DNA of 64,000 nucleotides from Clostridium ljungdahlii (GCF_001636845.1 NZ_LITT01000065.1:62001-126000); one strand, 5' to 3'. Shown: positions 1 through 9,193, counted from the first letter of the stretch. Made by a program: numbers and translations. The notes: generated by a model not told the origin, from the sequence alone.

Positions 1-2
1 CA

Positions 3-1274
3 GAAAGTCCTGTGTCAATAGCACTAAAACATATACAAGAACCTGTAGTTCCACCAAATCAGTTAAATGAAAATATACCAGATAGTTTAAATAGACTTAT
101 TCTGAAAGCTGTGGAAAAAGAGCCTATAAGAAGATATCAGACAATGGAAGATATGTTAGTGGACTTGAAAAAGATAGAAAATAATCAAAAAATCAATTTA
201 GCAGATGATGACTTAAGTGGCGATATGACTAGGATAATGGATCCTGTAGATGTAAACAATGCTTATAAAAATGAGGACGATTATGATGATGAAGTAGAGC
301 CAGCAAGAAAACCAGTTAAATTAAACTTAGATCCTAAAAAGAAAAAAAGGATATTGACCACCGCAATAGGTGTTCTTGTAGTTGTAATAGGCATAATTTC
401 AGGATATATTTGGTATAACAAGGTATATAGCAGCGGAGACATAACTGTGCCGAGTATTGTAGGCATGAAACAGGATGATGCCAAACAGTTAGTAGAAAGC
501 AAAAAGCTTAATTTTGTAGTAGGTGGCAAAGAAAAAAGTGACAAACCAGAAGGAACAGTAATAGATTGTTTCCCTAAATCAGGAACAAAGGTAAAATCAA
601 ACTCAGATGTAAGGGTAATTATAAGCAGTGGATCTGATTCACTGACTGTTCCAAACTTAGTTGGAGTAGATTTTGCCACTGCAAAGGATATTATATCAAA
701 CAGTGGACTTACTTTGGGAAATGTATCTTACAAACACAGTGACGATGTAGCAGAAGGAGATGTTATAAGTCAGGATCCTACAGCAGATAGTAAAGCTCAA
801 AATGGCACAAAAGTAAATCTTGTGGTAAGCAAGGGAGCAGATGTAAAATATGTAACAGTACCAGATGTTTCAGGCAAAAACATAGAAGAAGCAGCTTCTA
901 TAATGGCAAGTTCAGGACTTAAGGTTTCTAGAAATCCGGTAACTACTTCAGATAAATCTCAGAGTGGAGTTGTAACAAGTCAAAGCATAGGAGGATCACA
1001 GCAAGTTAAGGAAGGCACTACGGTAAGCTTAACTTATTATGAATATAAAGAAACTCAAAATGATCAAAGCAGTAATTTAGGAACTCAACATGGAGGAAAA
1101 AACACTGGAAGCAGCGGACAAAGTAAGGATGAAAACAGCACAGGCAGCGGAAGCGAGTCTAGTGGAAATAAATCTGATAGTGGAAGCGGCACAGGCAATT
1201 CTTCTGATGGAGGTACAGGAAACAGTGGAAATACAAGTACTGGTGGTACAGGAAATTCAGATAAAACAAATTAG
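3..1274 (+). CDS. prkC: Ser/Thr protein kinase with PASTA domains, 3' part (PrkC/Stk type)
   Basis: The gene runs in from the left edge, so most of the catalytic domain is missing. What remains starts in the kinase C-lobe (SIALKHIQEPVVPP, then a region ending in MLVDLKKI). A charged juxtamembrane linker follows, then one membrane segment (about residues 114-138 counted from position 12). Three extracellular PASTA repeats come next, opening with ITVPSIVG, LTVPNLVG and VTVPDVSG. The last 70 residues are a Ser/Gly/Asn/Thr-rich tail. PASTA kinases of this family sense muropeptides or lipid II and regulate growth and spore germination. The following rsgA gene is the classic neighbour, 9 bp downstream. 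Confidence 0.95.
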   Translation, partial: ESPVSIALKHIQEPVVPPNQLNENIPDSLNRLILKAVEKEPIRRYQTMEDMLVDLKKIENNQKINLADDDLSGDMTRIMDPVDVNNAYKNEDDYDDEVEPARKPVKLNLDPKKKKRILTTAIGVLVVVIGIISGYIWYNKVYSSGDITVPSIVGMKQDDAKQLVESKKLNFVVGGKEKSDKPEGTVIDCFPKSGTKVKSNSDVRVIISSGSDSLTVPNLVGVDFATAKDIISNSGLTLGNVSYKHSDDVAEGDVISQDPTADSKAQNGTKVNLVVSKGADVKYVTVPDVSGKNIEEAASIMASSGLKVSRNPVTTSDKSQSGVVTSQSIGGSQQVKEGTTVSLTYYEYKETQNDQSSNLGTQHGGKNTGSSGQSKDENSTGSGSESSGNKSDSGSGTGNSSDGGTGNSGNTSTGGTGNSDKTN

Positions 1275-1283
1275 GAGGAATTT

Positions 1284-2147
1284 ATGCAGGGAACTATAGT
1301 TAAGGGTATAGGTGGATTTTATTATATAAAAACAGATAATGGGGTAATTGAATGTAAAGCAAGGGGAAAGTTTAGGTATAATTCACTTTCCCCTATGGTA
1401 GGAGATAAAGTGGATATTGCACTAGAAAAAGAGCAGGGAGTTATTAATAAAATCTATCCTAGAAAAACTAAATTGAAGAGACCTGCTGTAGCTAATGTAA
1501 CTCAGGCACTGGTGGTTTTTGCATTTAACCGTCCTGAAATAAATGAAGATCTATTGAATAGATTTCTTATAAGCTGTGAATTGAATAATTTGAAAATAGT
1601 AGTTTGCTTTAATAAGCTGGATTTAGCAGAAGAAAAGGAAAAATCCGATATGGCCAATGCTATGAAAAAAATAGGCTATGATGTAATATTTTTAACGGCA
1701 AAAGAGAATCGCGGAATTGATAAAATTAAAGAAAAGCTTAAAGGAAATATTACGGTACTGTGCGGTCCATCGGGAGTTGGAAAATCTACTATTTTAAATG
1801 CCATTTCAGGAAAAGAGATTATGGAAACGGGTGAGATAAGCCAAAAATTGAAGAGGGGAAAACATACTACAAGACACAGTGAGTTAATAGAATTGGAGGA
1901 AGGGCTTATAGTGGATACTCCGGGATTTTCCTCTCTGGATATATCTGATATATCAGAAGAAAAACTTCAGTATTGTTTTCCAGAGTTTACTGACCTTATA
2001 GGAAAATGTAAGTTTACAGGTTGTTTTCATTATAAAGAACCGAATTGCGCCATTAAAGCTTCTGTCGAAGATGGCAAAATAGATAGAAAAAGATATGAGT
2101 TTTATATTAAGGTTTTAAATGAAATTATAAGCAAAAAAAAGTATTGA
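1284..2147 (+). CDS. rsgA: Ribosome small subunit-dependent GTPase RsgA
   Basis: This is a 287-residue circularly permuted GTPase that acts in late 30S subunit maturation. The permuted motif order is visible: NKLD (G4, residues 110-113) precedes GPSGVGKS (G1, 161-168) and DTPG (G3, 211-214). An N-terminal OB-fold precedes them. A C-terminal zinc site is formed by Cys242, Cys247, His249 and Cys255. The length is normal for the family. The ATG sits behind GGAGGAATTT. It forms part of a prkC-rsgA-rpe-thiN run in the B. subtilis order. Confidence 0.97.
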   Translation: MQGTIVKGIGGFYYIKTDNGVIECKARGKFRYNSLSPMVGDKVDIALEKEQGVINKIYPRKTKLKRPAVANVTQALVVFAFNRPEINEDLLNRFLISCELNNLKIVVCFNKLDLAEEKEKSDMANAMKKIGYDVIFLTAKENRGIDKIKEKLKGNITVLCGPSGVGKSTILNAISGKEIMETGEISQKLKRGKHTTRHSELIELEEGLIVDTPGFSSLDISDISEEKLQYCFPEFTDLIGKCKFTGCFHYKEPNCAIKASVEDGKIDRKRYEFYIKVLNEIISKKKY

Positions 2148-2188
2148 ACTGCTCAGATAGCAGTATAAAATTAAGGAGAGAGAAACAT

Positions 2189-2839
2189 ATGATAAGAATA
2201 GCACCTTCAATATTATCTGCAGATTTTTCAAAATTAGGAGAAGATATAAGAAGTCTAGACAAATATGGGGCCGATTTAATTCATATAGACGTAATGGATG
2301 GAAATTTTGTACCGAATATATCTTTTGGAGTACCTATTATTAAAAGCATAAGGCCTCTTACAAAGCTGCCTTTTGACGTACATTTAATGATAGAGGAACC
2401 TTCAAGATATGTGGAGGATTTTGTAAAAGCAGGAGCAGATATTATAACAGTTCATTTCGAAGCGGATAGGCATATAGATAGGACTATAAATTATATAAAA
2501 AGTTTTGGAGTAAAAGCTGCAGTTGCACTAAACCCAGCTACCTTAGTAGATAATATAAAGTACCTAATACCTTATTTAGACATGGTTCTCATAATGTCTG
2601 TAAATCCAGGATTTGGAGGACAAAAATATGTAGAGTATTGTTCTGATAAACTCAAGTACATAAAAGAATTAAGCAATAAATGTAATAAAAATTTAATGAT
2701 AGAGGTAGACGGCGGTGTTTCAAAGGGCAATATAGCAAAAATAGTAGATAGCGGTGCTAATGTAATAGTAGCGGGTTCTGCTGTATTTAAGGGTGGAAAT
2801 ATAGAAGAAAACATAAGATTATTAAGAAGGGAAATTTAA
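2189..2839 (+). CDS. rpe: Ribulose-phosphate 3-epimerase
   Basis: This 216-residue TIM-barrel enzyme interconverts ribulose 5-phosphate and xylulose 5-phosphate in the pentose phosphate pathway. Diagnostic segments are HIDVMDGNFVPNISFG near residue 33, the VNPGFGGQKY phosphate loop and EVDGGV. The reading frame is open further upstream to 2144, but the ATG at 2189 follows AAGGAGAGAG and gives the canonical N-terminus MIRIAPSILSADF, so this start was chosen. It is followed 1 bp later by thiN. Confidence 0.97.
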   Translation: MIRIAPSILSADFSKLGEDIRSLDKYGADLIHIDVMDGNFVPNISFGVPIIKSIRPLTKLPFDVHLMIEEPSRYVEDFVKAGADIITVHFEADRHIDRTINYIKSFGVKAAVALNPATLVDNIKYLIPYLDMVLIMSVNPGFGGQKYVEYCSDKLKYIKELSNKCNKNLMIEVDGGVSKGNIAKIVDSGANVIVAGSAVFKGGNIEENIRLLRREI

Positions 2840-2840
2840 A

Positions 2841-3476
2841 ATGAAAGCAATTATAGTATCTGGGGGCAGTGCTCCATCTAGAAAATTAATTGAAAAGGAA
2901 ATTGATGAAGATTCTATTTTGATTTGTGCAGATGGAGGGGCAAATTGTCTCTATGAGTATAAAATTATACCAGATTATTTAATTGGAGATTTTGACTCTA
3001 TAGACAAGGATGTTTTAACGTTTTTTAAAAGTAAAAAATGTTCTATAGATACATATCCTAGAGCTAAAGATTTTACGGATACTGAAATTGCAGTAGAAAA
3101 GTCCCTGGCATTAAAAGCAGACCAGATAGTAATGCTTGCGTGTACTGGAACCAGGATAGATCATGTTTTAGCTAACTTAGGTATGCTTCTAAAATGTAAC
3201 CGTAGTGGAGTGAAGGCATATATAAAGGATGAACATAATACTATTGAATTATTATGCAAGACAACGACAATAAAAGGATATCCTGGAGAGACCTTTTCCC
3301 TCCATGCCTACTGTAATGTAGTCAAAAATCTAAATATAATAGGTGCTAGATATAAATTAAGTAATTATGATTTGGCTTTAGGTGATGCAAGGACGGTATC
3401 TAATGAATTTATTCAAGAGGAAGCCCGTATAGTGTTTGACAGCGGTATGCTTTTGTGCATGCACAGCAAGGACTGA
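2841..3476 (+). CDS. thiN: Thiamine pyrophosphokinase
   Basis: This 211-residue protein transfers pyrophosphate from ATP to thiamine to make thiamine diphosphate. The family motifs DGGANCLYEY, GDFDSI and DFTDTEIAV occur in the expected order in the N-terminal half, followed by the smaller C-terminal beta-rich substrate domain. It starts one base after the rpe stop and is almost certainly co-transcribed with it. A perfect 11-bp inverted repeat follows at 3491-3522. Confidence 0.95.
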   Translation: MKAIIVSGGSAPSRKLIEKEIDEDSILICADGGANCLYEYKIIPDYLIGDFDSIDKDVLTFFKSKKCSIDTYPRAKDFTDTEIAVEKSLALKADQIVMLACTGTRIDHVLANLGMLLKCNRSGVKAYIKDEHNTIELLCKTTTIKGYPGETFSLHAYCNVVKNLNIIGARYKLSNYDLALGDARTVSNEFIQEEARIVFDSGMLLCMHSKD

Positions 3477-3490
3477 ACAGACAATAAGAC

Positions 3491-3522
3491 AAACTTTTAA
3501 TAGTATAGATGATTAAAAGTTT
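3491..3522 (+). terminator. Hairpin downstream of thiN
   Basis: AAACTTTTAAT and ATTAAAAGTTT form a perfect 11-bp stem with a 10-nt loop directly after thiN. No U-tract follows, so it is at best a weak terminator or an mRNA 3' end stabiliser. It separates the housekeeping run from the sporulation genes behind it. Confidence 0.4.
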
Positions 3523-3541
3523 GCAATTATAAAAAGTAGTA

Positions 3542-3569
3542 ACGATATGAAGACATTATGCATATAATA
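3542..3569 (+). promoter_or_regulatory. Possible mother-cell sigma factor promoter for the spoVM unit
   Basis: CATATAATA at 3561-3569 fits the -10 box of sporulation sigma K (CATANNNTA) and resembles that of sigma E. An AC dinucleotide sits 17 bp upstream at 3542-3543, as sigma K promoters require. In B. subtilis spoVM is transcribed by sigma E, so a mother-cell promoter here is reasonable. The match is short and could be chance. Confidence 0.3.
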
Positions 3570-3598
3570 GTATAAAGCAATTTTTAAGGGATAATAAC

Positions 3599-3772
3599 GT
3601 GAAAAAGAAAAGCTGTATTAGAAGAAGGACAAAGAAAAAAATAGGATTGATAGCTTTATCTATAGGTGTTGGATTTTTAATGACAGTTATTATCCCAATA
3701 TGGGGCTGGATAATAGCTGCAGGTATGGGACTAATTTATTGTGGATGGTATTTAATAAGTTATCATAAATAA
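3599..3772 (+). CDS. Small membrane protein between thiN and spoVM (57 aa)
   Basis: A GTG start follows TAAGGG and opens a 57-codon frame. The product has a very basic N-terminus (KKKSCIRRRTKKK) and then two hydrophobic stretches (about residues 15-33 and 36-53) separated by Pro-Ile-Trp-Gly-Trp. This predicts a small hairpin membrane protein with a positive cytoplasmic end. The stop lies 12 bp before the spoVM start, so the two are probably transcribed together and this one may also be sporulation-linked. I do not recognise the family. Confidence 0.6.
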   Translation: MKKKSCIRRRTKKKIGLIALSIGVGFLMTVIIPIWGWIIAAGMGLIYCGWYLISYHK

Positions 3773-3784
3773 GGGGGTAGTTTA

Positions 3785-3856
3785 ATGAAAATTATTGCAT
3801 TTAAGCTTCCAGGAGTTCTATCTGCAATTATAAAATTTTTTACTAAAAAAAAATAA
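3785..3856 (+). CDS. spoVM: Stage V sporulation protein SpoVM (23 aa)
   Basis: This tiny frame encodes MKIIAFKLPGVLSAIIKFFTKKK behind the strong site AAGGGGGT. It aligns with the 26-residue SpoVM of B. subtilis: MK at the start, a KLP motif with the helix-breaking proline, an amphipathic helix and a basic tail. SpoVM lies flat on the convex forespore membrane and anchors the SpoIVA coat basement layer. Its position between thiN and rpmB is the same as in B. subtilis, which makes the call secure despite the length. Confidence 0.88.
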   Translation: MKIIAFKLPGVLSAIIKFFTKKK

Positions 3857-3868
3857 GTACTTAAAAAC

Positions 3869-3907
3869 AAAAATGCAATTGTATATAAACAACTGCATTT
3901 TTATTTT
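3869..3907. terminator. Bidirectional terminator between spoVM and rpmB
   Basis: AAAAATGCAATTG pairs with CAACTGCATTTTT (one G-U type mismatch) around a short loop. Runs of T follow on the plus strand and of A precede it. It can therefore end both spoVM transcripts from the left and rpmB transcripts from the right. Confidence 0.8.
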
Positions 3908-4099
3908 TTATATAGCACGCTGAACCTTTCCTGAACGAAGGCATCTTGAACAAACATGTATAGTTTTTGGTGTTCCATTAACTATAGCTTTAACTTTTCT
4001 TACGTTTGGAGTCCAAGTTCTTTTAGATTGACGGTGGGAGTGGCTGTATTGTACTCCAAATACTACACCTTTTCCACATATTTCACACTTCTTTGACAT
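3908..4099 (-). CDS. rpmB: 50S ribosomal protein L28
   Basis: This 63-residue protein of the large ribosomal subunit begins MSKKCEICGKG, the standard L28 opening. It carries two Cys pairs (CEIC and CSRC), the zinc-binding form. A GTG three codons upstream lies inside the ribosome binding site AAGGAGGTG and was rejected in favour of the ATG at 4099. It is a single minus-strand gene between spoVM and yloU. Confidence 0.97.
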   Translation of the reverse strand: MSKKCEICGKGVVFGVQYSHSHRQSKRTWTPNVRKVKAIVNGTPKTIHVCSRCLRSGKVQRAI

Positions 4100-4143
4100 T
4101 AAAAACACCTCCTTATGAGTCCTCTAAAATTCAAACACCACTT

Positions 4144-4173
4144 ATTTTATCACAGAAAGCATAATAAGTGCAA
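4144..4173 (-). promoter_or_regulatory. Sigma A-type promoter for rpmB
   Basis: Read on the minus strand, TTGCAC (4173-4168) and TAAAAT (4149-4144) are 18 bp apart. This puts the transcription start shortly upstream of the rpmB ribosome binding site. Confidence 0.5.
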
Positions 4174-4224
4174 GTAAATAGTAAAATTTAAGTAAATGTC
4201 CTTTTTCATAGAGCTAATATTTCC

Positions 4225-4253
4225 TTGAATAAATGTTTTATTTAATATAAAAT
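4225..4253 (+). promoter_or_regulatory. Sigma A-type promoter for yloU-yloV
   Basis: TTGAAT (4225-4230) and TAAAAT (4248-4253) have a 17-bp spacer and lie about 50 bp upstream of the yloU start. The spacing is ideal and the boxes are fair. Confidence 0.5.
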
Positions 4254-4301
4254 ATGTTTATGGTATTATAGAATATAATACTTTAGTAAGGAGGTTTTTG
4301 T

Positions 4302-4652
4302 ATGATAGCTAGTATTGCTGGAGAAAATGGTTATATTGACTATTCGGAAGAAGTAGTTGCAAACATAGTTGGATTATCAACTATGGAATGCTATGGAGTA
4401 GTGGGTATGGCTTCCAAAAATGCAAAAGATGGCTTTTGGGAATTAATAAAAGGTGGAAGTTTTAATAAAGGAGTAAGGGTTCGCTCTCAAAATAACGAAC
4501 TTATAATAGAGTTATATATAATAGTGGAATATGGAACAAAAATATCAGTGATTTCAAATAGTATAATACAGAGGATAAAGTATAATGTAGAAAACTACAC
4601 AGGACTCAAAGTATCAACTATTACAGTAAATGTTCAAGGTGTTAGAGTCTAG
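4302..4652 (+). CDS. yloU: Asp23/Gls24 family envelope stress protein (YloU)
   Basis: This 116-residue protein belongs to the Asp23/Gls24 family, small membrane-associated proteins linked to envelope stress. The sequence shows the alternating alpha-beta pattern of the family, with VANIVGLSTMECYGVVGMA near residue 20 and a conserved C-terminal strand VSTITVNVQGVRV. The start follows AAGGAGG. It lies 17 bp before the DAK2 protein, the pairing found across Firmicutes. Confidence 0.93.
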   Translation: MIASIAGENGYIDYSEEVVANIVGLSTMECYGVVGMASKNAKDGFWELIKGGSFNKGVRVRSQNNELIIELYIIVEYGTKISVISNSIIQRIKYNVENYTGLKVSTITVNVQGVRV

Positions 4653-4669
4653 GGAGGTAATTCGTAAAA

Positions 4670-6334
4670 ATGGAATACTTAAATATAGATGGGCATCACT
4701 TTTACAACATGGTTGTAAATGCTAGCAATAAGCTGGAGAATCAAAAAGATTTTGTTAACTCATTAAATGTGTTTCCTGTTCCCGATGGTGATACGGGAAC
4801 TAATATGTCTATGACCTTTAAAAGTGCAGTACTTGAGGTAAGTAATTCTAAAGATAGCTCTATAGAAAGTATCTCTAAACAATTAGCTAGAGGTGCGCTT
4901 ATGGGAGCAAGAGGAAATTCAGGGGTAATACTGTCTCAGATATTTAGAGGAATAGCAAAAGGTCTTCAGGGAAAAAAACAGGTAAATTCAGAAGAATTTG
5001 CAAATAGCCTACAAGAGGGAGCAAAATCTGCTTATAAAGCTGTTATGCGTCCTACAGAAGGGACCATATTAACTGTTATAAGAGCTGCTGGTGAAAGTGC
5101 TGTTAAGTCCAGTAAAAAGGATATAACTGAGTTACTTCAAGATGTATGTAGTTATAGTAGAACTATATTGAATAAAACGCCTGACATGCTTCCTGTTCTA
5201 AAAAAGGCAAAAGTAGTAGATGCAGGTGGAATGGGCCTTCTAATAATACTTCAAGGAATGCAGGAAGTTTTAAGGGATGGTAAGGAAAATGTAGTTGTAG
5301 AAGAAGCTCACGATAAAGAAGTTAAATCTGCAGTTAAAGATTTAGGACAGCAGGATATAAAATATGGATATTGTACAGAATTCTTTATCCATTCTAAAGG
5401 AACTTGTATAAATGAATTTAAGAAAAAGTTAGAGACTATGGGAGATTCTATGGTAATGGTGGATGATGAAGATATAATTAAAGTTCACATTCACACAAAT
5501 GATCCAGGATGGATTCTTTCAGAGGCAATCAAGCTAGGGGAACTGTCAAAAATAAAAGTAGATAATATGAGAGAACAGCACAGACATCTTTTAAGTATAG
5601 AAAATTTTGAGGGAAATTCTAATGAAGATAAGGCTTATGATGGTGAGAAACTTAGTTATGAAGAAAAAGCTGAGTCACAAAAGTATGCACTTATTTCAGT
5701 AGCTATGGGAGATGGAATTAAGAGTATATTTGAGGACTTGGGAGTAGATTACGTAATAGAAGGCGGACAGACTATGAATCCCAGTACTGAAGATATATTG
5801 AATTGTATAAATAAAGTAAATGCTAAAAATATAATTATATTGCCTAATAATAAAAATATAATTATGTCTGCTAATCAGGCAAAAGAAATATCAAATAAAA
5901 ATGTAAAGGTTGTGCCTAGTAAGACAATACCACAAGGTATTACGGCAATAACATCCTTTAATTCAGATATGGATATAGATGAAAATATAAGTACTATGGA
6001 AAGGGCACTAACTACAGTGACTACTGGTTCTGTGACCTATGCAGTTAGAGATACAGAAATAGATGACATAAGCATAAAAAAGGGAGATATATTAGGACTT
6101 ATTGATGGAAAGATAGAGCAAGTTGGAAAGGATATGTTTGAAGTTTGTGACAAGCTTTTAAAGCATATGATAAAAGAGGATAGTGAACTTATAAGTATAT
6201 ATTATGGTATAGATTGTGAAGAAGAAAAAGTAAAGCATTTTGTAGAAGAGATTGAGAAGAAGTATACAGAAATGGATGTACAATGTTATAGTGGAAAACA
6301 GCCTTTATACTATTTTATAGTTTCTGTTGAATAA
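4670..6334 (+). CDS. yloV: DAK2 domain protein, fatty acid kinase FakA-like (YloV)
   Basis: This 554-residue protein has an N-terminal DAK2 nucleotide-binding domain (PVPDGDTGTNMS from about residue 38, then GARGNSGVILSQI), a middle domain with His-rich HIHTNDPG, and a C-terminal DegV-like part. In S. aureus the homologue FakA phosphorylates fatty acids held by FakB. That role is inferred here from domain order. It is probably transcribed with yloU and recG. Confidence 0.92.
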   Translation: MEYLNIDGHHFYNMVVNASNKLENQKDFVNSLNVFPVPDGDTGTNMSMTFKSAVLEVSNSKDSSIESISKQLARGALMGARGNSGVILSQIFRGIAKGLQGKKQVNSEEFANSLQEGAKSAYKAVMRPTEGTILTVIRAAGESAVKSSKKDITELLQDVCSYSRTILNKTPDMLPVLKKAKVVDAGGMGLLIILQGMQEVLRDGKENVVVEEAHDKEVKSAVKDLGQQDIKYGYCTEFFIHSKGTCINEFKKKLETMGDSMVMVDDEDIIKVHIHTNDPGWILSEAIKLGELSKIKVDNMREQHRHLLSIENFEGNSNEDKAYDGEKLSYEEKAESQKYALISVAMGDGIKSIFEDLGVDYVIEGGQTMNPSTEDILNCINKVNAKNIIILPNNKNIIMSANQAKEISNKNVKVVPSKTIPQGITAITSFNSDMDIDENISTMERALTTVTTGSVTYAVRDTEIDDISIKKGDILGLIDGKIEQVGKDMFEVCDKLLKHMIKEDSELISIYYGIDCEEEKVKHFVEEIEKKYTEMDVQCYSGKQPLYYFIVSVE

Positions 6335-6360
6335 AAAAAGCGTAAAGCTTTTTTTATTTT
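6333..6360 (+). terminator. Possible weak terminator after yloV
   Basis: AAAAAAGC and GCTTTTTT form an A/T-rich stem with a GTAAA loop followed by T-rich sequence, immediately after the yloV stop. Because recG follows closely, it may only partly reduce transcription. Confidence 0.45.
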
Positions 6361-6391
6361 TGGTATTTAATAAGAAGGTAGGTGAGAGTTT

Positions 6392-8431
6392 GTGAAGCTA
6401 AGTGAGGATATCGGATCTTTAAAAGGAGTAGGTGAGGTAACTTGTAAAAACTTAAACAGATGTTGTATATTCAACATACTTGACTTGCTCTTATATTTTC
6501 CAAGAGATTATGACATTATTTCTAGCTGCAGTGATTTAAAAGGGAACACAGAAGGAAAGGTCATGATAGATTGTAAGGTTAATTCAATAGAAAGAGATAT
6601 AAGGACTAAGACTGGTAAAATAATCTCTACAATTGTTTTTGAAAATAGAAATGGACTTTTTAAGGCAAAATGGTTTAATCAACCTTATGTGAAAAAGAAG
6701 TTTAAGATAGATGCTGAATATAGAATAGCAGGTAAAATCCAGCATTACAGAGGAAGCAGCGTTATAACAAATCCTAAAGTGGTAAGTGTTAATTCAAATA
6801 GCAAAATTGAAGAAAAAATACTTCCTATATACCCTTTAAAGTCAGGAATAACTAACAATACATTTATAAAACTTATATCTTATGTACTTACTAAAGTGAG
6901 CATAGATGAAAATTTACCTAAGTGGATAATTACAAAATATAAGCTCTGTAGTTTGGATAAGGCTATAAGAATAATACATAATCCAGTTAATTTTAGAGAA
7001 TTGAGAGAAGGAAAAAAGAGACTTAAATTTCAAGAACTTTTTACTTATTCCCTAAAAATTTTGATGTTAAAAGAGTATTTTGGGAAAAATAAAAAAGGAG
7101 TGGCCTTTAAAATAGCTCCAGAGTTAATAGAACTAAAGAATAAGTTACCATATAAGCTTACAAAGGCTCAAAATAAAGTTATAAGAGAAATACTTATAGA
7201 TGAAAAAAGAGAGGTTCCTATGAATAGGCTGCTGCAAGGAGATGTAGGAAGTGGGAAGACTGTAGTGGCGTTAATATCTATTTTTAATGTAGTAAAAAAC
7301 GGTTATCAAGCAGTTCTAATGGCTCCCACCGAAATATTGGCACAGCAGCACTATGAAGAAGCTATGAAGCTTTTAGAGGGTTTTGACGTAGGAATAGAAC
7401 TATTGTGTGGAAGTGTTACCCAAAAAAACAAAGATGAAATAAAAGAAAAATTAAAAACGGGTGAAATAGATATTATAATAGGAACCCATGCCTTAATTGA
7501 AGATAATGTGGAATTTAAAAATATAGGAATAGTAGTTACAGATGAGCAGCATAGATTTGGAGTGATGCAGAGAAGCAAACTTGTAAATAAGGGAGATCAT
7601 GTAGATACTCTTATTATGACAGCTACGCCTATTCCAAGAACTTTGAGTTTGTATTTATATGGTGATTTAAATGTATCAACTATAGATGAACTTCCTCCAG
7701 GAAGGCAGAAGATAGATACTTATTACAGAGATAAAAATTCAAGAGACAAAGTTTATAAATTTGCTTTGGAGGAAATAAAGAGAGGAAGACAAGTATATGT
7801 AGTATGTCCCCTTGTGGAGGAAAACGAGGAGTTGGATTTAAGTTCTGTAGAAGATATATATGAAGAATTAAAAGAGAAATATTTTAAAAACATACAGATA
7901 GATATACTGTATGGAAAAATGCAGCCGAAACTTAAAGAAGAAAAGATGAATAAATTTAAAAATGGCGAGATAAAAGTTATAATTTCAACTACGGTTATAG
8001 AAGTAGGCATAAATGTGCCAAATGCTACGGTTATGATAATAGAAAATGCAGAGAGATTTGGACTTGCACAGCTGCACCAGTTGAGGGGAAGAGTAGGAAG
8101 AGGATCTTATAAATCATATTGCATTTTGATTGCAGATATTAAAAATGACATAATAAGAAAAAGAATGGAGATAATGAGAAGCAGTAATGATGGATTTTTT
8201 ATTGCAGAGCAAGATCTGAAGATAAGGGGTTCAGGAGAAATTTTTGGATTTAGGCAGCACGGGGAAGATGGACTTGTTTTCTCTAATCTAGTAGAGGATA
8301 TAAATGTACTTAAAGAAGCTAATGGGGAAGCTAAAAGACTTTTAGCAAGTAAAGATGAGGAAGATATAAGAATAAAAGAAGAAATATTAAATAACTTAGA
8401 AAGAACTTCAAAATTTATAAGTTTTAATTAA
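6392..8431 (+). CDS. recG: ATP-dependent DNA helicase RecG
   Basis: This 679-residue helicase reverses stalled forks and processes branched DNA. It has an N-terminal wedge/OB region that contacts the junction. The helicase motifs follow: Walker A GDVGSGKT (residues 283-290), DEQH (about 384), TATPIPRT, and the C-terminal QLRGRVGRG motif. The length is normal. Translation begins at a GTG behind AGGTGAG. An untranslated gap of about 200 bp follows before rsmD. Confidence 0.97.
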   Translation: MKLSEDIGSLKGVGEVTCKNLNRCCIFNILDLLLYFPRDYDIISSCSDLKGNTEGKVMIDCKVNSIERDIRTKTGKIISTIVFENRNGLFKAKWFNQPYVKKKFKIDAEYRIAGKIQHYRGSSVITNPKVVSVNSNSKIEEKILPIYPLKSGITNNTFIKLISYVLTKVSIDENLPKWIITKYKLCSLDKAIRIIHNPVNFRELREGKKRLKFQELFTYSLKILMLKEYFGKNKKGVAFKIAPELIELKNKLPYKLTKAQNKVIREILIDEKREVPMNRLLQGDVGSGKTVVALISIFNVVKNGYQAVLMAPTEILAQQHYEEAMKLLEGFDVGIELLCGSVTQKNKDEIKEKLKTGEIDIIIGTHALIEDNVEFKNIGIVVTDEQHRFGVMQRSKLVNKGDHVDTLIMTATPIPRTLSLYLYGDLNVSTIDELPPGRQKIDTYYRDKNSRDKVYKFALEEIKRGRQVYVVCPLVEENEELDLSSVEDIYEELKEKYFKNIQIDILYGKMQPKLKEEKMNKFKNGEIKVIISTTVIEVGINVPNATVMIIENAERFGLAQLHQLRGRVGRGSYKSYCILIADIKNDIIRKRMEIMRSSNDGFFIAEQDLKIRGSGEIFGFRQHGEDGLVFSNLVEDINVLKEANGEAKRLLASKDEEDIRIKEEILNNLERTSKFISFN

Positions 8432-8491
8432 TTTTTAATTCGGCCACATAATAAATTAACTTAATATAAGAATAATGAAAACTGAATTAAT

Positions 8492-8522
8492 GTACAATTC
8501 ACAGTAATTATGAATTGTGCAG
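8492..8522. repeat. Small inverted repeat in the recG-rsmD gap
   Basis: ACAATTCA and TGAATTGT form an 8-bp stem around a 9-nt loop, followed by a further GTGAATT. The gap from 8432 to 8627 otherwise holds A/T-rich sequence without a clear gene. Confidence 0.4.
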
Positions 8523-8627
8523 GTTGCATTGTGAATTTTAAATAATTTTTGAATAATATAAAAATATATGCTAAAATATTATAAAATGACTATAGTATGT
8601 AAAAAACATAAAGTAGGAGGAAAATTT

Positions 8628-9188
8628 ATGAGAATAATTGCAGGTCTTGCCAGAGGAAGAAAATTAATGTCTCCTAATGGATATAATATTACAAGACCTA
8701 CTTTAGATAGAGTTAAGGAAGCCATGTTTAGTATAATTCAGAATAGAGTCTATGGTTCGAAAGTATTAGACGTATTTGCGGGTACAGGGAGCTTAGGACT
8801 TGAAGCTGCAAGCCGTGGTGCAGAAAAATGTTATTTAGTTGACAGAAGTAGTGACACTTTTTACTTTTTGAAAAAAAATGTGGAAAATTTAGGATTCTCC
8901 AATATATGTAAAACTATTAATAAGGACTCTTATGAAGCTTTACAGGAACTTTCAAGAAAAAATTTAATGTTCGACATAATATTTATTGATCCACCTTATA
9001 AAAAAGATATGATTCCACCAGCTGTAGAGATAATTGAAAATAAAAACTTACTGCAAAAAGATGGAATTATAGTTACTAAAATTGATACCAGTGAAGAACT
9101 ATATCAAGGAAATATTAATATAGTTTTAATGGATCATAGAAAATATGGTAAAACTACAGTATGTTTTTATAAATATAAGGAGGACTAA
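8628..9188 (+). CDS. rsmD: 16S rRNA (guanine(966)-N(2))-methyltransferase RsmD
   Basis: This 186-residue SAM-dependent enzyme methylates G966 of 16S rRNA. The SAM-binding loop [18 protein letters not shown] lies near residue 45, and the catalytic DPPY motif of amino-methyltransferases is present. The frame is open upstream to 8568, but the ATG at 8628 has the strong site GTAGGAGG and gives the family start [13 protein letters not shown]. coaD follows 5 bp later, a common pairing. Confidence 0.96.
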   Translation: MRIIAGLARGRKLMSPNGYNITRPTLDRVKEAMFSIIQNRVYGSKVLDVFAGTGSLGLEAASRGAEKCYLVDRSSDTFYFLKKNVENLGFSNICKTINKDSYEALQELSRKNLMFDIIFIDPPYKKDMIPPAVEIIENKNLLQKDGIIVTKIDTSEELYQGNINIVLMDHRKYGKTTVCFYKYKED

Positions 9189-9193
9189 TTATT

